DNA of 64,000 nt from Purshia tridentata (lineage: Eukaryota; Streptophyta; Magnoliopsida; Rosales; Rosaceae): positions 1 to 64,000 of the forward strand of contig QANT01006766.1 in the NCBI GenBank assembly GCA_003254885.1, read 5' to 3'. Of the stretch, positions 12,986 through 25,619 are shown piece by piece (position 1 is the first letter of the stretch; every line of letters begins with the position of its first letter). The notes under the pieces were generated by a model. It searched no databases and was not told the DNA's origin. It was given only the letters and a program-made list of their open reading frames with translations. The position numbers and the translations under genes are program-made.

Positions 12986-14499
12986 TCGTGCTTGGATGAA
13001 CGTTCTAGCCCTCAAGAAGCACACTTCGTGTTAAGAATGAACTCAAAGGTCATTTCAGTGCACGCTTTCGTCTAAATTGCAACAAAACGTGCCCGGTTGG
13101 CAAAAAAGACGTGAGGAAGCACTTTATCATGTCCCGATTTGCGTGCTAGCCCTAAGGAGCTACTTTAGGTGTGGAGAATGTACGAAGACATCATTTCGGT
13201 GCACACTCAGTCCAAATTCATCCAAAAAGAACCACTTTAGGTCTTAAGAATGCACGGAAAGGTGATTTCGGTGTGCACTGAGTCCAATTTGATTGAAGTT
13301 ACACCAAAACGTTCCCGGTTGGCAAGAAAGACGTGGGGAAGCACTTTCTCATGTCTCGATTACCGTGCACGCCCGAGACAACCACTTTGGGTGCTGAGAG
13401 TGCACGAATACGTCATTTCGGTGCGCACTTAGTCCAATTCGGTTAAAGTTGCACCAAAACGTGCTCGGTTGACAAGAAACACATGGGAACGACTTTCTCG
13501 TGTGTGGATCGGGGTTCTGGCCCAAATGAACTACTTTAGGTGCTGAGAATGCACGCGTACGTGGTTTCGATGCACATTGAAGGTCAAATTTGGCTGACGT
13601 AGCAACAAAACGCGCTCGGTTGGCAAGAAAGACATAGGGATGCACTTTCTCATGCTTGGATTAGCGTTTTATGCCCAAAAGAAGCACATTCCGTGTTTGG
13701 ATGCAACAAAAGTGTCTTTTCGGTGCATACTCAGTCCAACTTGGTCAAAGTTGCACCAAAACGCGCCCGGTTGGCAAGAAAGGGATGAGGAAGCACTCTC
13801 TAATGCGTCGATTAGGGTGCTAGCCCTCAGGAACCGCTTTAGGTGTTAAGAAGGAGCGAAAACGTCGTTTCGGTGCACACTCGGTACGATTTGGTTCAAG
13901 TTGCACCCAAACGTTATCGGTTGTCAAGAAAGACGTGGGGAAGCGCTTTCTCATGCTTGGATTAGCATCCTAGCCCTAGAGAAGCACATTTCGTGTTTAG
14001 AAGCAACGAAAACATCACTTCGGTGCGTGCTCAGTCCAACTTCGTGCGATTTCCACCAAAACGCGCCCGGTTGGCAAGAGGGATATGGGGAAGCACTTTC
14101 TCATGCTTGGATTAGCGTTCTAGCCCTCAAGAAGCACCGTTTTTGGGTAAGAACGCACGAAAACATCATTTCGGCGCATACTCCATCCAGTTTCGTTTCA
14201 ATTGCACCACAACGTGCCCGGTTGGCAATAAAGGCATGAGGAGGCACTTTGTCTTGTTTGGATTAGCGTTCTAGCCCAAATGAACCACTTTAGGTGTTAA
14301 GAATGCATGGAGCGTCATTTCGGTGCACACCGCGTACGATTTGGTTAAGGTTGCGCCAAAACGTGCTCGGTTGGCAAGAAGCACGTTCTCATGCTTGGAT
14401 TAACGTTCTAGCCCTAGAGAAGCACACTTCGTGTTAAGAATGAACTCAAAGGTCATTTCGGTGCATGCTTTCGTCTAAATTGCAACAAAACGTGCCCGG

Positions 14500-14790
14500 T
14501 TGGCAAGAAAGGGATGAGGAAGCACTCTCTAATGTCTCGATTAGCGTGCTAGCCCTCAGGAACAACTTTAGGGGTTAAGAGGGAACCAAAACGTTGTTTC
14601 GGTGCACACTCGGTACGATTTGGTTCAAGTAAAGGTTGCCCCAAAACGTGCTCGTTTGGCAAGAAGCACGTTCTCATGGTAGGATTAACGTTCTAGCCCT
14701 AGAGAAGCACACTTCGTGTTAAGAATGAACTCAAAGGTCATTTCGGTGCATGCTTTCGTGTAAATTGCAACAAAACGTGCCCGGTTGGCA
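14500..14790 (+). repeat. Mosaic two-monomer insertion inside array 1
   Basis: Where the GAAAGACATGCGG monomer is expected, the sequence switches to the GAAAGGGATGAGG monomer type. It then jumps within GGTTCAAGT|AAAGGTTGCC back to the GAAGCACGTTCTC type and rejoins the normal order. The interval 13250-14938 is 1688 bp, 286 bp over the norm. This fits unequal or out-of-register exchange between non-equivalent monomers. Confidence 0.75.
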
Positions 14791-17700
14791 AGAAAGACAT
14801 GCGGAAGCACTTTCTCATGTCTCGACTTGCGTGCTGGCCCTAAGGAGCCACTTTAGGCGTTAAGAATGCACGAAGACATCATTCCGGCGCATACTCAGTC
14901 CAAATTCGTCCAAAAAGAACCACTTTAGGTCTTAAGAATGCACGGAAAGGTGATTTCGGTGTGCACTGAGTCCAATTTGATTGAAGTTACACCAAAACGT
15001 TCCCGGTTGGCAAGAAAGACGTGGGGAAGCACTTTCTCATGTCTCGATTACCGTGCACGCCCGAGACAACCACTTTGGGTGCTGAGAGTGCACGAATACG
15101 TCATTTCGGTGCGCACTTAGTCCAATTCGGTTAAAGTTGCACCAAAACGTGCTCGGTTGACAAGAAACACATGGGAACCACTTTCTCGTGTGTGGATTAG
15201 CGTTCTAGCCCAAAGGAACTACTTTTGGTGCTAAGAATGCACGAGTACGTGGTTTCGGTGCACATTGAAGGTCAAGTTTGGCTAACGTAGCAACAAAACG
15301 TGCTCGGTTGGCAAGAAAGACATAGGGATGCACTTTCTCATGCTTGGAGTAGCGTTCTAAGCCTAAAGGAAGCACATTTCGTGTTCGGATGGAACAAAAG
15401 TGTCTTTCCGGTGCATACTCAGTCCAACTTGGTCAAAGTTGCACCAAAACGCGCCCGGTTGGCAAGAAAGGGATGAGGAAGCACTCTCTAATGCGTCGAT
15501 TAGGGTGCTAGCCCTCAGGAACCGCTTTAGGTGTTAAGAAGGAGCGAAAACGTCGTTTCAGTGCACACTCGGTAAGATTTGGTTCAAGTTGCACCCAAAC
15601 GTTATCGGTTGCCAAGAAAGACGTGGGGAAGCGCTTTCTCATGCTTGGATTAGCATCCTAGCCCTAGAGAAGCACATTTCGTGTTTAGAAGCAACGAAAA
15701 CATCACTTCGGTGCGTGCTCAGTCCAACTTCGTGCGATTTCCACCAAAACGCGCCCGGTTGGCACGAGGGATATGGGGAAGCACTTTCTCATGCTTGGAT
15801 TAGCGTTCTAGCCCTCAAGAAGCACCGTTNCCCTCAAGGAGCACCTTTTTTGGGTAAGAACGCACCAAAACATCATTTCCGCGCATACTCAATCTGGTTT
15901 CGTTTCAATTGCACCAAAACGTGCCCGGTTGGCAATAAAGGCATGAGGAGGCACTTTGTTTTGTTTGGATTAGCGTTCTAGCCCAAATGAACCACTTTAG
16001 GTGTTAAGAATGCATGGAGGGTCATTTCGGTGCACACCGCGTATGATTTGGTTAAAGTTGCGCCGAAGCGTGCTCGATAGGCAAGAAGTACGTTCTCATG
16101 CTTGGATTAACGTTCTAGCCCTAGAGAAGCACACTTAGTGTTAAGAATGAACTCAAAGGTCATTTCGGTGCATGCTTTCGTCTAAATTGCAACAAAACGT
16201 GCCCAGTTGGCAAGAAAGACATGCGGAAGCACTTTCTCATGTCTCGATTTGCGTGCTAGCCCTAAGGAGCCACTTTAGGCGTTAAGAATGCATGAAGACA
16301 TCATTCCGGTGCATACTCAGTCCAAATTCGTCCAAAAAGAACCACTTTAGGTCTTAAGAATGCACGAAATGGTCATTTCGGTGTGCACTGAGTCCAATTT
16401 GATTGAAGTTACACCAAAACGTTCCCGGTTGGCAAGAAAGACGTGGGGAACCACTTTCTCATGTCTCGATTACCGTGCATGCCCGAGAAAACAACTTTGG
16501 GTGCTGAGAGTGCACGAATACGTCATTTCGGTGCGCACTTAGTCCAGTTCGGTTAAAGTTGCACCAAACGTGCTCGGTTGACAAGAAACACGTCGGAACC
16601 ACTTTCTCGTGTGTGGATTAGCGTTCCAGCCCAAATGAACTACTTTGGGTGGTAAGAATGCACGACTACGTGGTTTCGGTGCACATTGAAGGTCAAATTT
16701 GGCTAACGTAGCAACAAAACTTGCTCGGTTGTCAAGAAGGACATAGGGATGCACTTTCTCATGCTTGCATTAGCGTTCTAAGCCTCAAAGAAGCACATTT
16801 CGTGTTAGGATGGAACAAAAGTATCTTTTCGGTGCATACTCAGTCCAACTTGGTCAAAGTTGCACCAAAACGTGCCCGGTTGGCAAGAAAGGGATGAGGA
16901 AGCACTCTCTAATGTGTCGATTAGCGTGCTAGCCCTTAGGAACGACTTTAGGTGTTTAGAAGGAGCGAAAACGTCGTTTCGGTGCACACTCGGTACGATT
17001 TGGTTCAAGCAAAACGTTATCGGTTGGCAAGAAAGACATGGGGAAGCGCTTTCTCATGCTTGGATTAGCATCCTACCCTTAGAGAAGTGTTGATTGTTTT
17101 CTTAGAGCAAAATTATTAAATATTTATTCCAACTCTAAGTTTAACTCGCAAGTGCACGAATCGCAGAGTAGCAAGGGGTGCAAAGTACGAGGTCGATCCC
17201 ACAGGGAATGGGTGTAGTACCAATAAACCAACTTAACTTAACATATTAGAAACACTAACACACGCACACAGAAAGGGGGTTTACATTAGAAAGAAAAACA
17301 CAAACACAAACAAACACACTTTCATGGCATTGTTAAGCATTAGAATCCACCAAACTATCAATGATCAACTAATATGATAATCATGCAATTTCAAAAGACT
17401 ACGAACATAAAGTTTGACTACCAAAGGCTTTGGCTATTTCCCTTTGGCGTTATACCTTCCTTATGCATGTACTAAGAGCTTATCGGGCCTACCCTAGCAA
17501 GTTAACGTGCATGTTCCTAGATAAACTAGGGCAATCACCCATGCACGAGTCATTAAGATTTGTGAAGATGTCAAACACGCAGACCACCTATCCAACCAAA
17601 TGTACACGGCGCTATAATACGAATACTATTACCACAACCGTTGCTTAAGCGGCTATTTGTTACTTCTAAAATTGTCATCCTTTCGAGCTTATTCAATTTT

Positions 17701-18110
17701 ATAACATCACTAGAAGCTTATCCTTAAGGTGGCCAGTCAAAAAGCATCCACAACTAGTGCTAGTTTAATTAGATAATAGGATTTTATGTAAGAACCATCA
17801 TCATTAATTCCAGAAATCATACTTCAAACATTGAACATAAATAGAGACTTCATCATCCACTCAACAATGCATAAAAGTAATTAAAACATAAAACAGAAAA
17901 TAAAGGAACTAACTTTCATTAAATAAAAATAATCAATGAATCCATAATGAAAGAAAGAACAAACTAAACTAATAAATAAAAGAAAAGAAAAAGAAGAAAA
18001 ACCCAAGAAGGAGGTAGCGGCTAGGCTTGGGAAAAGCCTAGGAACTTGTGGCTAGGGCTAGGGCAACAAGCTAGGAAGCTTGCGCCCAAGCCCTAGGGCT
18101 TCACCCTTGT

Positions 18111-18112
<2 letters not shown>

Positions 18113-18142
<30 letters not shown>
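18113..18142. repeat. CT-dinucleotide microsatellite
   Basis: About fifteen CT repeats inside the LTR-like element. In plant LTRs such tracts often lie near the transcribed leader, but that is not shown here. Confidence 0.85.
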
Positions 18143-18143
<1 letters not shown>

Positions 18144-18736
18144 AGGATGTGAAATATTGCTTGATCTGATGTGTGATGTAAAGATGTTGAGGAGAGGAGG
18201 TCTTTATATAGTGGTAAGGAGGTGGAGATTCCTTGGCTTGCAAGGAAAGGGTTTACTTGCACTCCAAGAATGGGCCTTGGGCTGTTTTGGGCAAGTAGAC
18301 TTTTTCTGGTCGCGGAACTGCTGCGCTGTCTTCACTAAAATGGCCATATCTTGAGCTAGGAGTGTCGGAATCGAGTTCCGTAAAATTCCCTGCGAAGCTA
18401 ACATCTGTATCTTTCCAATGACATATGGATTGACATCTGATTAGATCTAGAGAAATACAGAATTACTGTCGAAGTTGCTGCTCATATTTCCAGGGTTTTG
18501 ACTTCCTTGCAAGTTAAGGACTCCTTAAGATCTTTGACTGAGTCTTCCAAGATTCTCCTTCCAAACAAGGATTCCAGAATTGGGAAAGTCTTCTAGTGCA
18601 AGTAATAGGTGCATGGGCTTTTGAATATGGACTTGAACTTGGCCCAATCTTTGCTTGCTTGTCTTGAGCCCATTGAAGCTTCTAGAACCCATTTGACCTT
18701 GGCCCAACATTCCTTGGTCCACTAGGAAACTTTGTC

Positions 18737-18930
18737 CAACTAGGGTTAGGTTTTCCTAGTCCAACTAGGAATAGGTTTTCCTATCGCAATTAGGAATAGG
18801 TTTTCCTAGTGCAATTAGGATTTCCCTTTTCAGTCCAACTAGGGTTTACCTTTCCTAGTCCAACTAGGGTTAGGTTTTTCTAGTCCAACTAGGATTAGGT
18901 TTTCCTAGTCCAACTAGGATTTCTCATTTC
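18737..18930. repeat. Degenerate tandem repeat with a palindromic core
   Basis: Units of about 25-30 bp carry the near-palindrome CTAGTCCAACTAG followed by variants of GGGTTAGGTTTTC. Seven or more copies vary in spacing and sequence. It lies in the right half of the LTR-like element. Confidence 0.75.
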
Positions 18931-19198
18931 TAGCCCTGAACATTGATGGTTTTCCACATTTGGCTAGGATTCCTTGTTTTAGTAGGATTTCAGCTTTCCT
19001 AGTTCCATCAGGATTTCTTCAGTTTTCCTAGCTTGACCAGGAATTGTCCAATTTTGGCTCTTTTGGCTTCTTTCTTCATCATTGCTTCAATTTACCTACA
19101 AAACACAAAAATAAAGCAAAAGACAGAAAAATGTCGAGTTCTTGCACTCTAGGTAAGTGGGTTAGTATCCAAAAATAGTGTAAATTGAGCATTCAACA

Positions 19199-22100
19199 AG
19201 AAGCACATTTCGTCTTTAGAAGTAACGAAAACATCACTTCGGTGCGTGCTCAGTCCAACTTCGTGCGATTTCCACTGAAACGCGCCCAGTTGGCAAGAAG
19301 GATATGGGGAAGCACTTTCTCATGCTTGTATCAGCATTCTATCCCTCAAGGAGCACCTTTTTTGCGTAAGAACGCACGAAAACATCATTTCGGCGCATAC
19401 TCAATCTGGTTTCGTTTCAATTGCACCAAAACGTGCCCCGTTGGCAATAAAGGCATGAGGAGACACTTTGTCTTGTTTGGATTAGCGTTCTAGCCCAAAT
19501 GAACCACTTTAGGTGTTAAGAATGCATGCAGGGTCATTTCGGTGCACACCGCGTACAATTTGGTTAAAGTTGCGCCGAAGCGTGCTCGGTTGGTAAGAAG
19601 CACGTTTTCATGCTTGGATTAACTTTCTAGCCCTAGAAAAGCACACTTAGTGTTAAGAATGAACTCAAAGGTCATTTCGGTGCATGCTTTCGTCTAAATT
19701 GCAACAAAACGTGCCCGGTTGGCAAGAAAGACATGCGGAAGCACTTTCTCATGCCTCGATTTGCGTGCTAGCCCTAAGGAACCACTTCAGGCGTTAAGAA
19801 TGCACGAAGACATCATTCCGGTGCATACTCAGTCCAAATTCGTCCAAAAAGAACCACTTTAGGTCTTAAGAATGCATGAAATGGTCATTTCGGTGTGCAC
19901 TGAGTCCAATTTGATTGAAGTTACACCAAAACGTTCCCGGTTGGCAAGAAAGACGTGGGGAAGCACTTTCTCATGTCTCGATTACCGTGCTCGCCCGAGA
20001 GAACAACTTTGGGTGTTGAGAATGCACGAATACGTCATTTCGGTGCGCACTTAGTCGAGTTCGGTTAAAGTTGCACCAAAACATGCTCGGTTGACAAGAA
20101 ACACGTGGGAACCGCTTTCTCGTGTGTGGATTAGCGTTCTACTCCAAATGAACTACTTGTGGTGCTAAGAATGCACGAGTACGTGGCTTCGGTGCACATT
20201 GAAGGTCAAATTTGGCTAACGTACCAACAAAACGTGCTCTGTTGTAAAGAAGGACATAGGGATGCACTTTCTCATGCTTGGATTAGCGTTCTAAGCCTGA
20301 AAGAAGCACATTTCGTGTTAGGATGGAACAAAAGTGTCTTTTCAGTGCATACTCAATCCAACTTGGTCAAAGTTGCACCAAAACGTGCCCGGTTGGCAAG
20401 AAAGGGACGAGGAAGCACTCTCTAATGTGTCGATTAGCGTGCTAGCCCTCGGGAACCACTTTAGGTGTTAAGAAGGAGCGAAAACGTCGTTTCAGTGCAC
20501 ACTCGGTTCGATTTGGTTCAAGTTGCACCAAAACGTTATCGGTTGGCAAGAAAGACATGGGGAAGCGCTTTCTCATGCTTGCATTAGCATCCTAGCCCTA
20601 GAGAAGCACATTTCGTGTTTAGAAGTAACGAAAACATCACTTCGGTGCGTGCTCAGTCCAACTTCGTGCGATTTCCACCGAAACGCGCCCAGTTGGCAAC
20701 AAGGATATGGGGAAGCACTTTCTCATGCTTGGATCAGCCTTCTAGCCCTCAAGGAGCACCTTTTTTGGGTAAGAACGCACGAAAACATCATTTCCGCGCA
20801 TACTCAATCTGGTTTCGTTTCAATTGCACCAAAATGTGCCCGGTTGGCAATAAAGGCATGAGGAGGCACTTTGTCTTGTTTGGATTAGCGTTCTAGCCCA
20901 AATGAACCACTTTAGGTGTTAAGAATGCATGGAGGGTCATTTCGGTGCACACCGCGTATGATTTGGTTAAAGTTGCGCCGAAGCGTGCTCAGTAGGCAAG
21001 AAGCACGTTCTCATGCTTGGATTAACGTTCTAGCCCTAGAGAAGCACACTTAGTGTTAAGAATGAACTCAAAGGTCATTTTGGTGCATGCTTCCGTCTAA
21101 ATTGCAACAAAACGTGCCCAGTTGGCAAGAAAGACATGCGGAAGCACTTTCTCATGTCTTGATTTGAGTGCTAGCCCTAAGGAGCCACTTTAAGCGTTAA
21201 GAATGCACGAAGACATCATTCTGGCGCATACTCAGTCCAAATTCGTCCAAAAAGAACCACTTTAGGTCTTAAGAATGCACGGAAAGGTCATTTCGGTGTG
21301 CACTGAGTCCAATTTGATTGAAGTTACACCAAAACGTTCCCGGTTGGCAAGAAAGACGTGGGGAAGCACTTTCTCATGTCTCGATTACCGTGCACACCCG
21401 AGAGCAGAACTTTGGGTGCTGAGAGTGCACGAATACGTCATTTCGGTGCGCACTTAGTCCAGTTCGGTTAAAGTTGCACCAAAACGTGCTCAGTTGACAA
21501 GAAACACGTGGGAACCACTTTCTCGTGTTTGGATTAGCGTTCTAGCCCAAATGAACTACTTTTGGTGCTAAGAATGCACGAGTACGTGGTTTCGGTGCAC
21601 ATTCAAGGTCAAATTTGGCTAACGTACCAACAAAACGTGCTCGGTTGTCAAGAAGGACATAGGTATGCACTTTGTCATGCTTGGATTAGCGTTCTAACCC
21701 TAAAAGAAGCACATTTCCTGTTAGGATGGAACAAAAGTGTCTTTTCGGTGCATACTCAGTCCAACTTGGTCAAAGTTGCACCAAAACGTGCCCGGTTGGC
21801 AAGAAAGGGATGAGGAAGCACTCTCTAATGTGTCGATTAGCGTGCTAGCCCTCAGGAACCACTTTAGGTGTTAAGAAGGAGCGAAAACGTCGTTTCGGTG
21901 CACACTCGATACGATTTGGTTGAAGTTGCACCAAAACGTTATCGGTTGGCAAGAAAGACATGGGGAAGCGCTTTCTCATGCTTGGATTAGCATCCTAGCC
22001 CTAGAGAAGCACATTTCGTGTTTAGAAGTAACGAAAACATCACTTCGGTGCGTGCTCAGTCCAACTTCGTGCGATTTCCACCGAAACGCGCCCGGTTGGC

Positions 22101-23834
22101 AAGAAGGATGTGGGGAAGCACTTTCTCATGCTCGGATCAGCGTTCTAGCCCTCAAGGAGCACCTTTTTTGGGTAAGAACGCACGAAAACATATTTCCGCG
22201 CATACTCAACCTGGTTTCGTTTCAATTGCACCAAAACATGCCCGGTTGGCAATAAAGGCATGAGGAGGCACTTTGTCTTGTCTGGATTAGCGTTCTAGCC
22301 CAAATGAACCACTTTAGGTGTTAAGAATGCATGGAGCGTCATTTCGGTGCACACCGCGCACAATTTGGTTAAAGTTGCGCCGAAGCGTGCTCGGTTGGCA
22401 AGAAGCACGTTCTCATGCTTGGATTAACGTTCTAGCCCTAGAGAAGCACAGATAGTGTTAAGAATGAACTCAAAGGTCATTTAGGCACATGCTTTCGTCT
22501 AAATTGCAACAAAACATGCCCGATTGGCAAGAAAGACATGCGGAAGCACTTTCTCATGTCTCGATTTGCGTGCTAGCCCTGAGGAGCCACTTTAGTTGAT
22601 AAGAATGCACGTAGACATCATTACGGCGCATGCTCAGTCCAAATTCATCCAAAAAGAACCACTTTAGGTCTTTAGAATGCACGAAATGGTCATTTCAGTG
22701 TGCATTGAGTCCAATTTGATTGAAGTTACACCAAAACGTTCCCGGTTGGCAAGAAAGACGTGGGAAAGCACTTTCTCATGTCTCGATTACCGTGCACGCC
22801 CGAGAGAACAACTTTGGGTGCTGAGAGTGCACGAATACGTCATTTCGGTGCGCACTTAGTCCAATTCGGTTAAAGTTGCACCAAAACGTGCTCGGTTGAC
22901 AAGAAACACATGGGAACCACTTTCTCGTGTGTGGATTAGCGTTCTAGCCCAAATGAACTACTTTTGGTGCTAAGAATGCACGAGTACTTGGTTTCAGTGC
23001 ACATTGAAGGTCAAATTTGGCTACCGTAGCAACAAAACGTGCTCGGTTGTCAAGAAGGACAAAGGGATGCACTTTGTCATGCTTGGATTAGCGTTCTAAG
23101 CCTTAAAGAAGCACATTTCGTGTTAGGATGGAACAAAAGTGTATTTTCGGTGCATACTCAGTCCAACTTGGTCAAAGTTGCACCAAAACGTGCCCGGTTG
23201 GCAAGAAAGGGATGAGGAAGCACTCTCTAATGTGTCGATTAGCGTGCTAGCCCTCAGGAACCACTTTAGGTGTTAAGAAGGAGCGAAAACGTCGTCTCGG
23301 TGCACACTCGGTACGACTTGGTTGAAGTTGCACCAAAACGTAATCGGTTGGCAAGAAAGACATGGGGAAGCGCTTTCTCATGCTTGGATTAGCATCCTAC
23401 CCCTAGAGAAGCACATTTCGTGTTTAGAAGTAACGAAAACATCACTTCGGTGCGTGCTCAGTCCAACTTCGTGCAATTTCCANACTTCGTGCGATTTCCA
23501 CCGAAACGCGCCCGGTTGGCAAGAAGGATGTGGGGAAGCACTTTCTCATGCTTGGATCAGCCTTCTAGCCCTCAAGGAGCAACTTTTTTGGGTAAGAACG
23601 CACGAAAACATCATTTCGGCGCATACTCAATCTGGTTTCGTTTCAATTGCACCAAAACGTGCCCGGTTGGCAATGAAGGCATGAGGAGGCACTTTGTCTT
23701 GTTTGGCTTAGCGTTCTAGCCCAAATGAACCACTTTAGGTGTTAAGAATGCATGGAGGGTCATTTCGTCGAACACCGCGTACGATTTGGTTAAAGTTGCC
23801 CCGAAGCGTGCTCGGTTGGCAAGAAGTACGTTCT
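19199..23834 (+). repeat. Satellite array 1, right part: same ~1.40-kb HOR
   Basis: The HOR continues after the LTR-like insertion with marker starts at 19872, 21275 and 22677 (spacings 1403 and 1402 bp) and the same order of monomer types as on the left. It ends at GGCAAGAAGTACGTTCT, in the middle of a monomer, where the opposite-strand array begins. An N at 23483 sits between two copies of ACTTCGTGC(A/G)ATTTCCA, which looks like an unmerged contig overlap. No gene is present. Confidence 0.95.
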
Positions 23835-25619
23835 GCCTTTTTTGACAACCGGGCACGTTTTGGTGCATTTTGGATGAAATTAGACTGAGTATGCACCGAA
23901 ATGATGTTTTCGTCCCATCTAAACACGAAATGTGCTTCTTTTGGGTAGAACGCTAATCGAAGCATGGGAAAGTGCTTCCCCATATCTTTCTTGCCAACCA
24001 ATAGTGCGTTGGTGCATCGTTAATCCAATTGTACTCCTTGCGCACCGGAATGACGTTTTCGTGCATTCTTAACTCCCGAAGTGGTTCTTTGCAGGTAGCA
24101 CGCTAATCGAGACACGAGAAAGTGCTTCCCCAAGTCTTTCATGTCGACCGAGCACGTTTTGGTACAACTTCAACCGAATAGGACTCAGTGTGCGCCGAAA
24201 TGACGTATTCCTGCGTTCTTCTCACCTAAAGTGGTTCTTTAGGCCTACAACGCTAATCCAAACATGAGAAAGTGCTTCCCCATGTCTTTCTTGTCAGCCG
24301 AGCACGTTTTGGCGCAACTTTAACTAAATTGTGCTAAGTGTGCACCGAAATGACGATTTCGTGCATTCTTAGCACCTAAAGTGGTTCTTTTGGTCAAGAA
24401 CGCCATTCGAGACACGAGAATGTGCTCCCCTATGTCTTTCTTCTCCACCGGGAACGTTTTGGTGCCAGTTGGACGAAGTTACACTGAGTATGCACCGAAA
24501 TGAAGTTTCCGTTCCTTCTCAACACGAAATGTGCTTCTTGCGGGCTAGCAAAACTAATTCAAGAACCAGAAAGTGCTTCTCCACGTCTTTCTTGCCAACC
24601 GAGCAAGTTTTGGTGCAACTTCAACCAAATTGCACTCAGTGTGCACCGAAGTGTCGTTTTCGTGCAACTTGAAACAAATTGGACTAAGCGTGCACCGAAA
24701 TGACGTGTTCGTGCATTCTTAAGACCTAAAGTGGTTTTCTAGGGCTAGCACGCTAATCGAGACATGAGAAAGATCTTGCCCACGTCTTTCTTTCCAACCA
24801 ACGAAAAGACATATTTGAGCATTCTTGACACATACAGTGGTTCATTTGGGCTAGAACGCTAATCCATACATGAGAAAGTGATTCCCCATGTCTTTTTTGC
24901 CGATCGAGCACGTTTTGGTGCATCTATAACGAAATTGGACTTAGTGTGCCCCGAAATGACTTATTCGTGCATTCTTTACACCTAAACTAGTTCATTTGGG
25001 CTAGAAAGCTAATCCAAGCATGAGAAAGTGCTTCCCCGTGTGTTTCTTGCCAACCGAACACGTTTTTGTGCAACTTCAACCAAATTGGACTCGGTGTGCA
25101 CTTAAATGATGTATTCGTGCATTCTTAACACCTAAAGTGGTTCATTTGGGTTAGAACGCAAATTCAAACGTGAGAAGGTGGTTCCCCATGTGTTTCTTGC
25201 CATCCGGGCACGTTTTGGTGCGACCTTAAACAAATTGGACTACCTGTGCACCGACATGACGTATTTGTGTATTCTTAACACCTAGAGGAGTTCTTTACGG
25301 CTAGAACGCTAATGGAGACATGAGAAAGTGGGTCCCCATGTCTATCGTGCCAACCAGGCACGTTTTGGTGCAACTCTAACCAAATTCGACTTTGTGCGCA
25401 CTGAAGTGACGTTTTCGTGCATTCTTAACACATAAAGTTGTTCTCTAGGGCTGCCACGCTAATCGAGACATGAGAATGTGCTTCCCCAAACCTTTTTTGC
25501 CAACCGGGCACGTTTTGGTGCATTTTGGATGAAATTAGACTGAGTATGCACCGAAATGATGTTTTCGTCCCATCTAAACATGAAATGTGCTTCTTTTGGC
25601 AAGAACGCTAATCGAAGCA

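Larger units (their letters stand above)
2376..17087 (+). repeat. Satellite array 1, left part: ~150-bp monomer in a ~1.40-kb HOR
   Basis: Every ~150 bp the core CAAAACGTGCCCGGTTGGCA recurs, followed by variants of GGGAAGCACTTTCTCATG, GATTAGCGTTCTAGCCC, CCACTTTAGGTGTTAAGAATG and TTTCGGTGCAC. Neighbouring monomers differ, but the same ordered series returns every ~1.40 kb. A marker start (ATGCACG before AAAGGT) falls at 3209, 4612, 6099, 7495, 8899, 10344, 11746, 13250, 14938 and 16360. Typical spacing is 1396-1404 bp. The longer intervals (1487, 1445, 1504, 1688, 1422) are explained by local duplications or an N. No host gene lies in it; open frames arise because 150 is divisible by three. 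Single Ns at 3129 and 15830 mark assembly joins. Confidence 0.95.
17088..19198. mobile_element. LTR-like element (probable solo LTR) inside the satellite
   Basis: A 2111-bp non-satellite block begins TGTTGA and ends TCAACA, flanked by the direct repeat AGAAG at 17083-17087 and 19199-19203. The HOR marker spacing across it is 3512 bp (16360 to 19872); subtracting 2111 leaves 1401 bp, the normal HOR length. The insertion is therefore clean and younger than the HOR array. TG...CA ends with a 5-bp target duplication are typical of LTR retrotransposons. No gag, pol, primer-binding site or second LTR is seen, so a solo LTR is the best reading. Orientation is undetermined. It contains a CT microsatellite and a CTAGTCCAACTAG repeat cluster. 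Confidence 0.85.

Noticed and set aside
13860-13900. CENP-B-box-like string in the monomer (TTTCGGTGCACACTCGGT)
   Set aside because: Compared with NTTCGNNNNANNCGGGN it has the TTCG and A positions but two mismatches in the final CGGG. Similar chance strings are expected in a CG-rich satellite.
17088-19198. Element reading as a MITE or DNA transposon because of TGTTGA/TCAACA inverted ends
   Set aside because: The inverted ends are only 6 bp, the length is 2.1 kb and the target duplication is 5 bp with TG...CA termini, which fits an LTR better. A DNA transposon is not excluded.
23800-23870. Large perfect palindrome centred on the strand switch
   Set aside because: The flanking arrays have different HOR order and variants, so arms do not pair base by base beyond monomer-level similarity.
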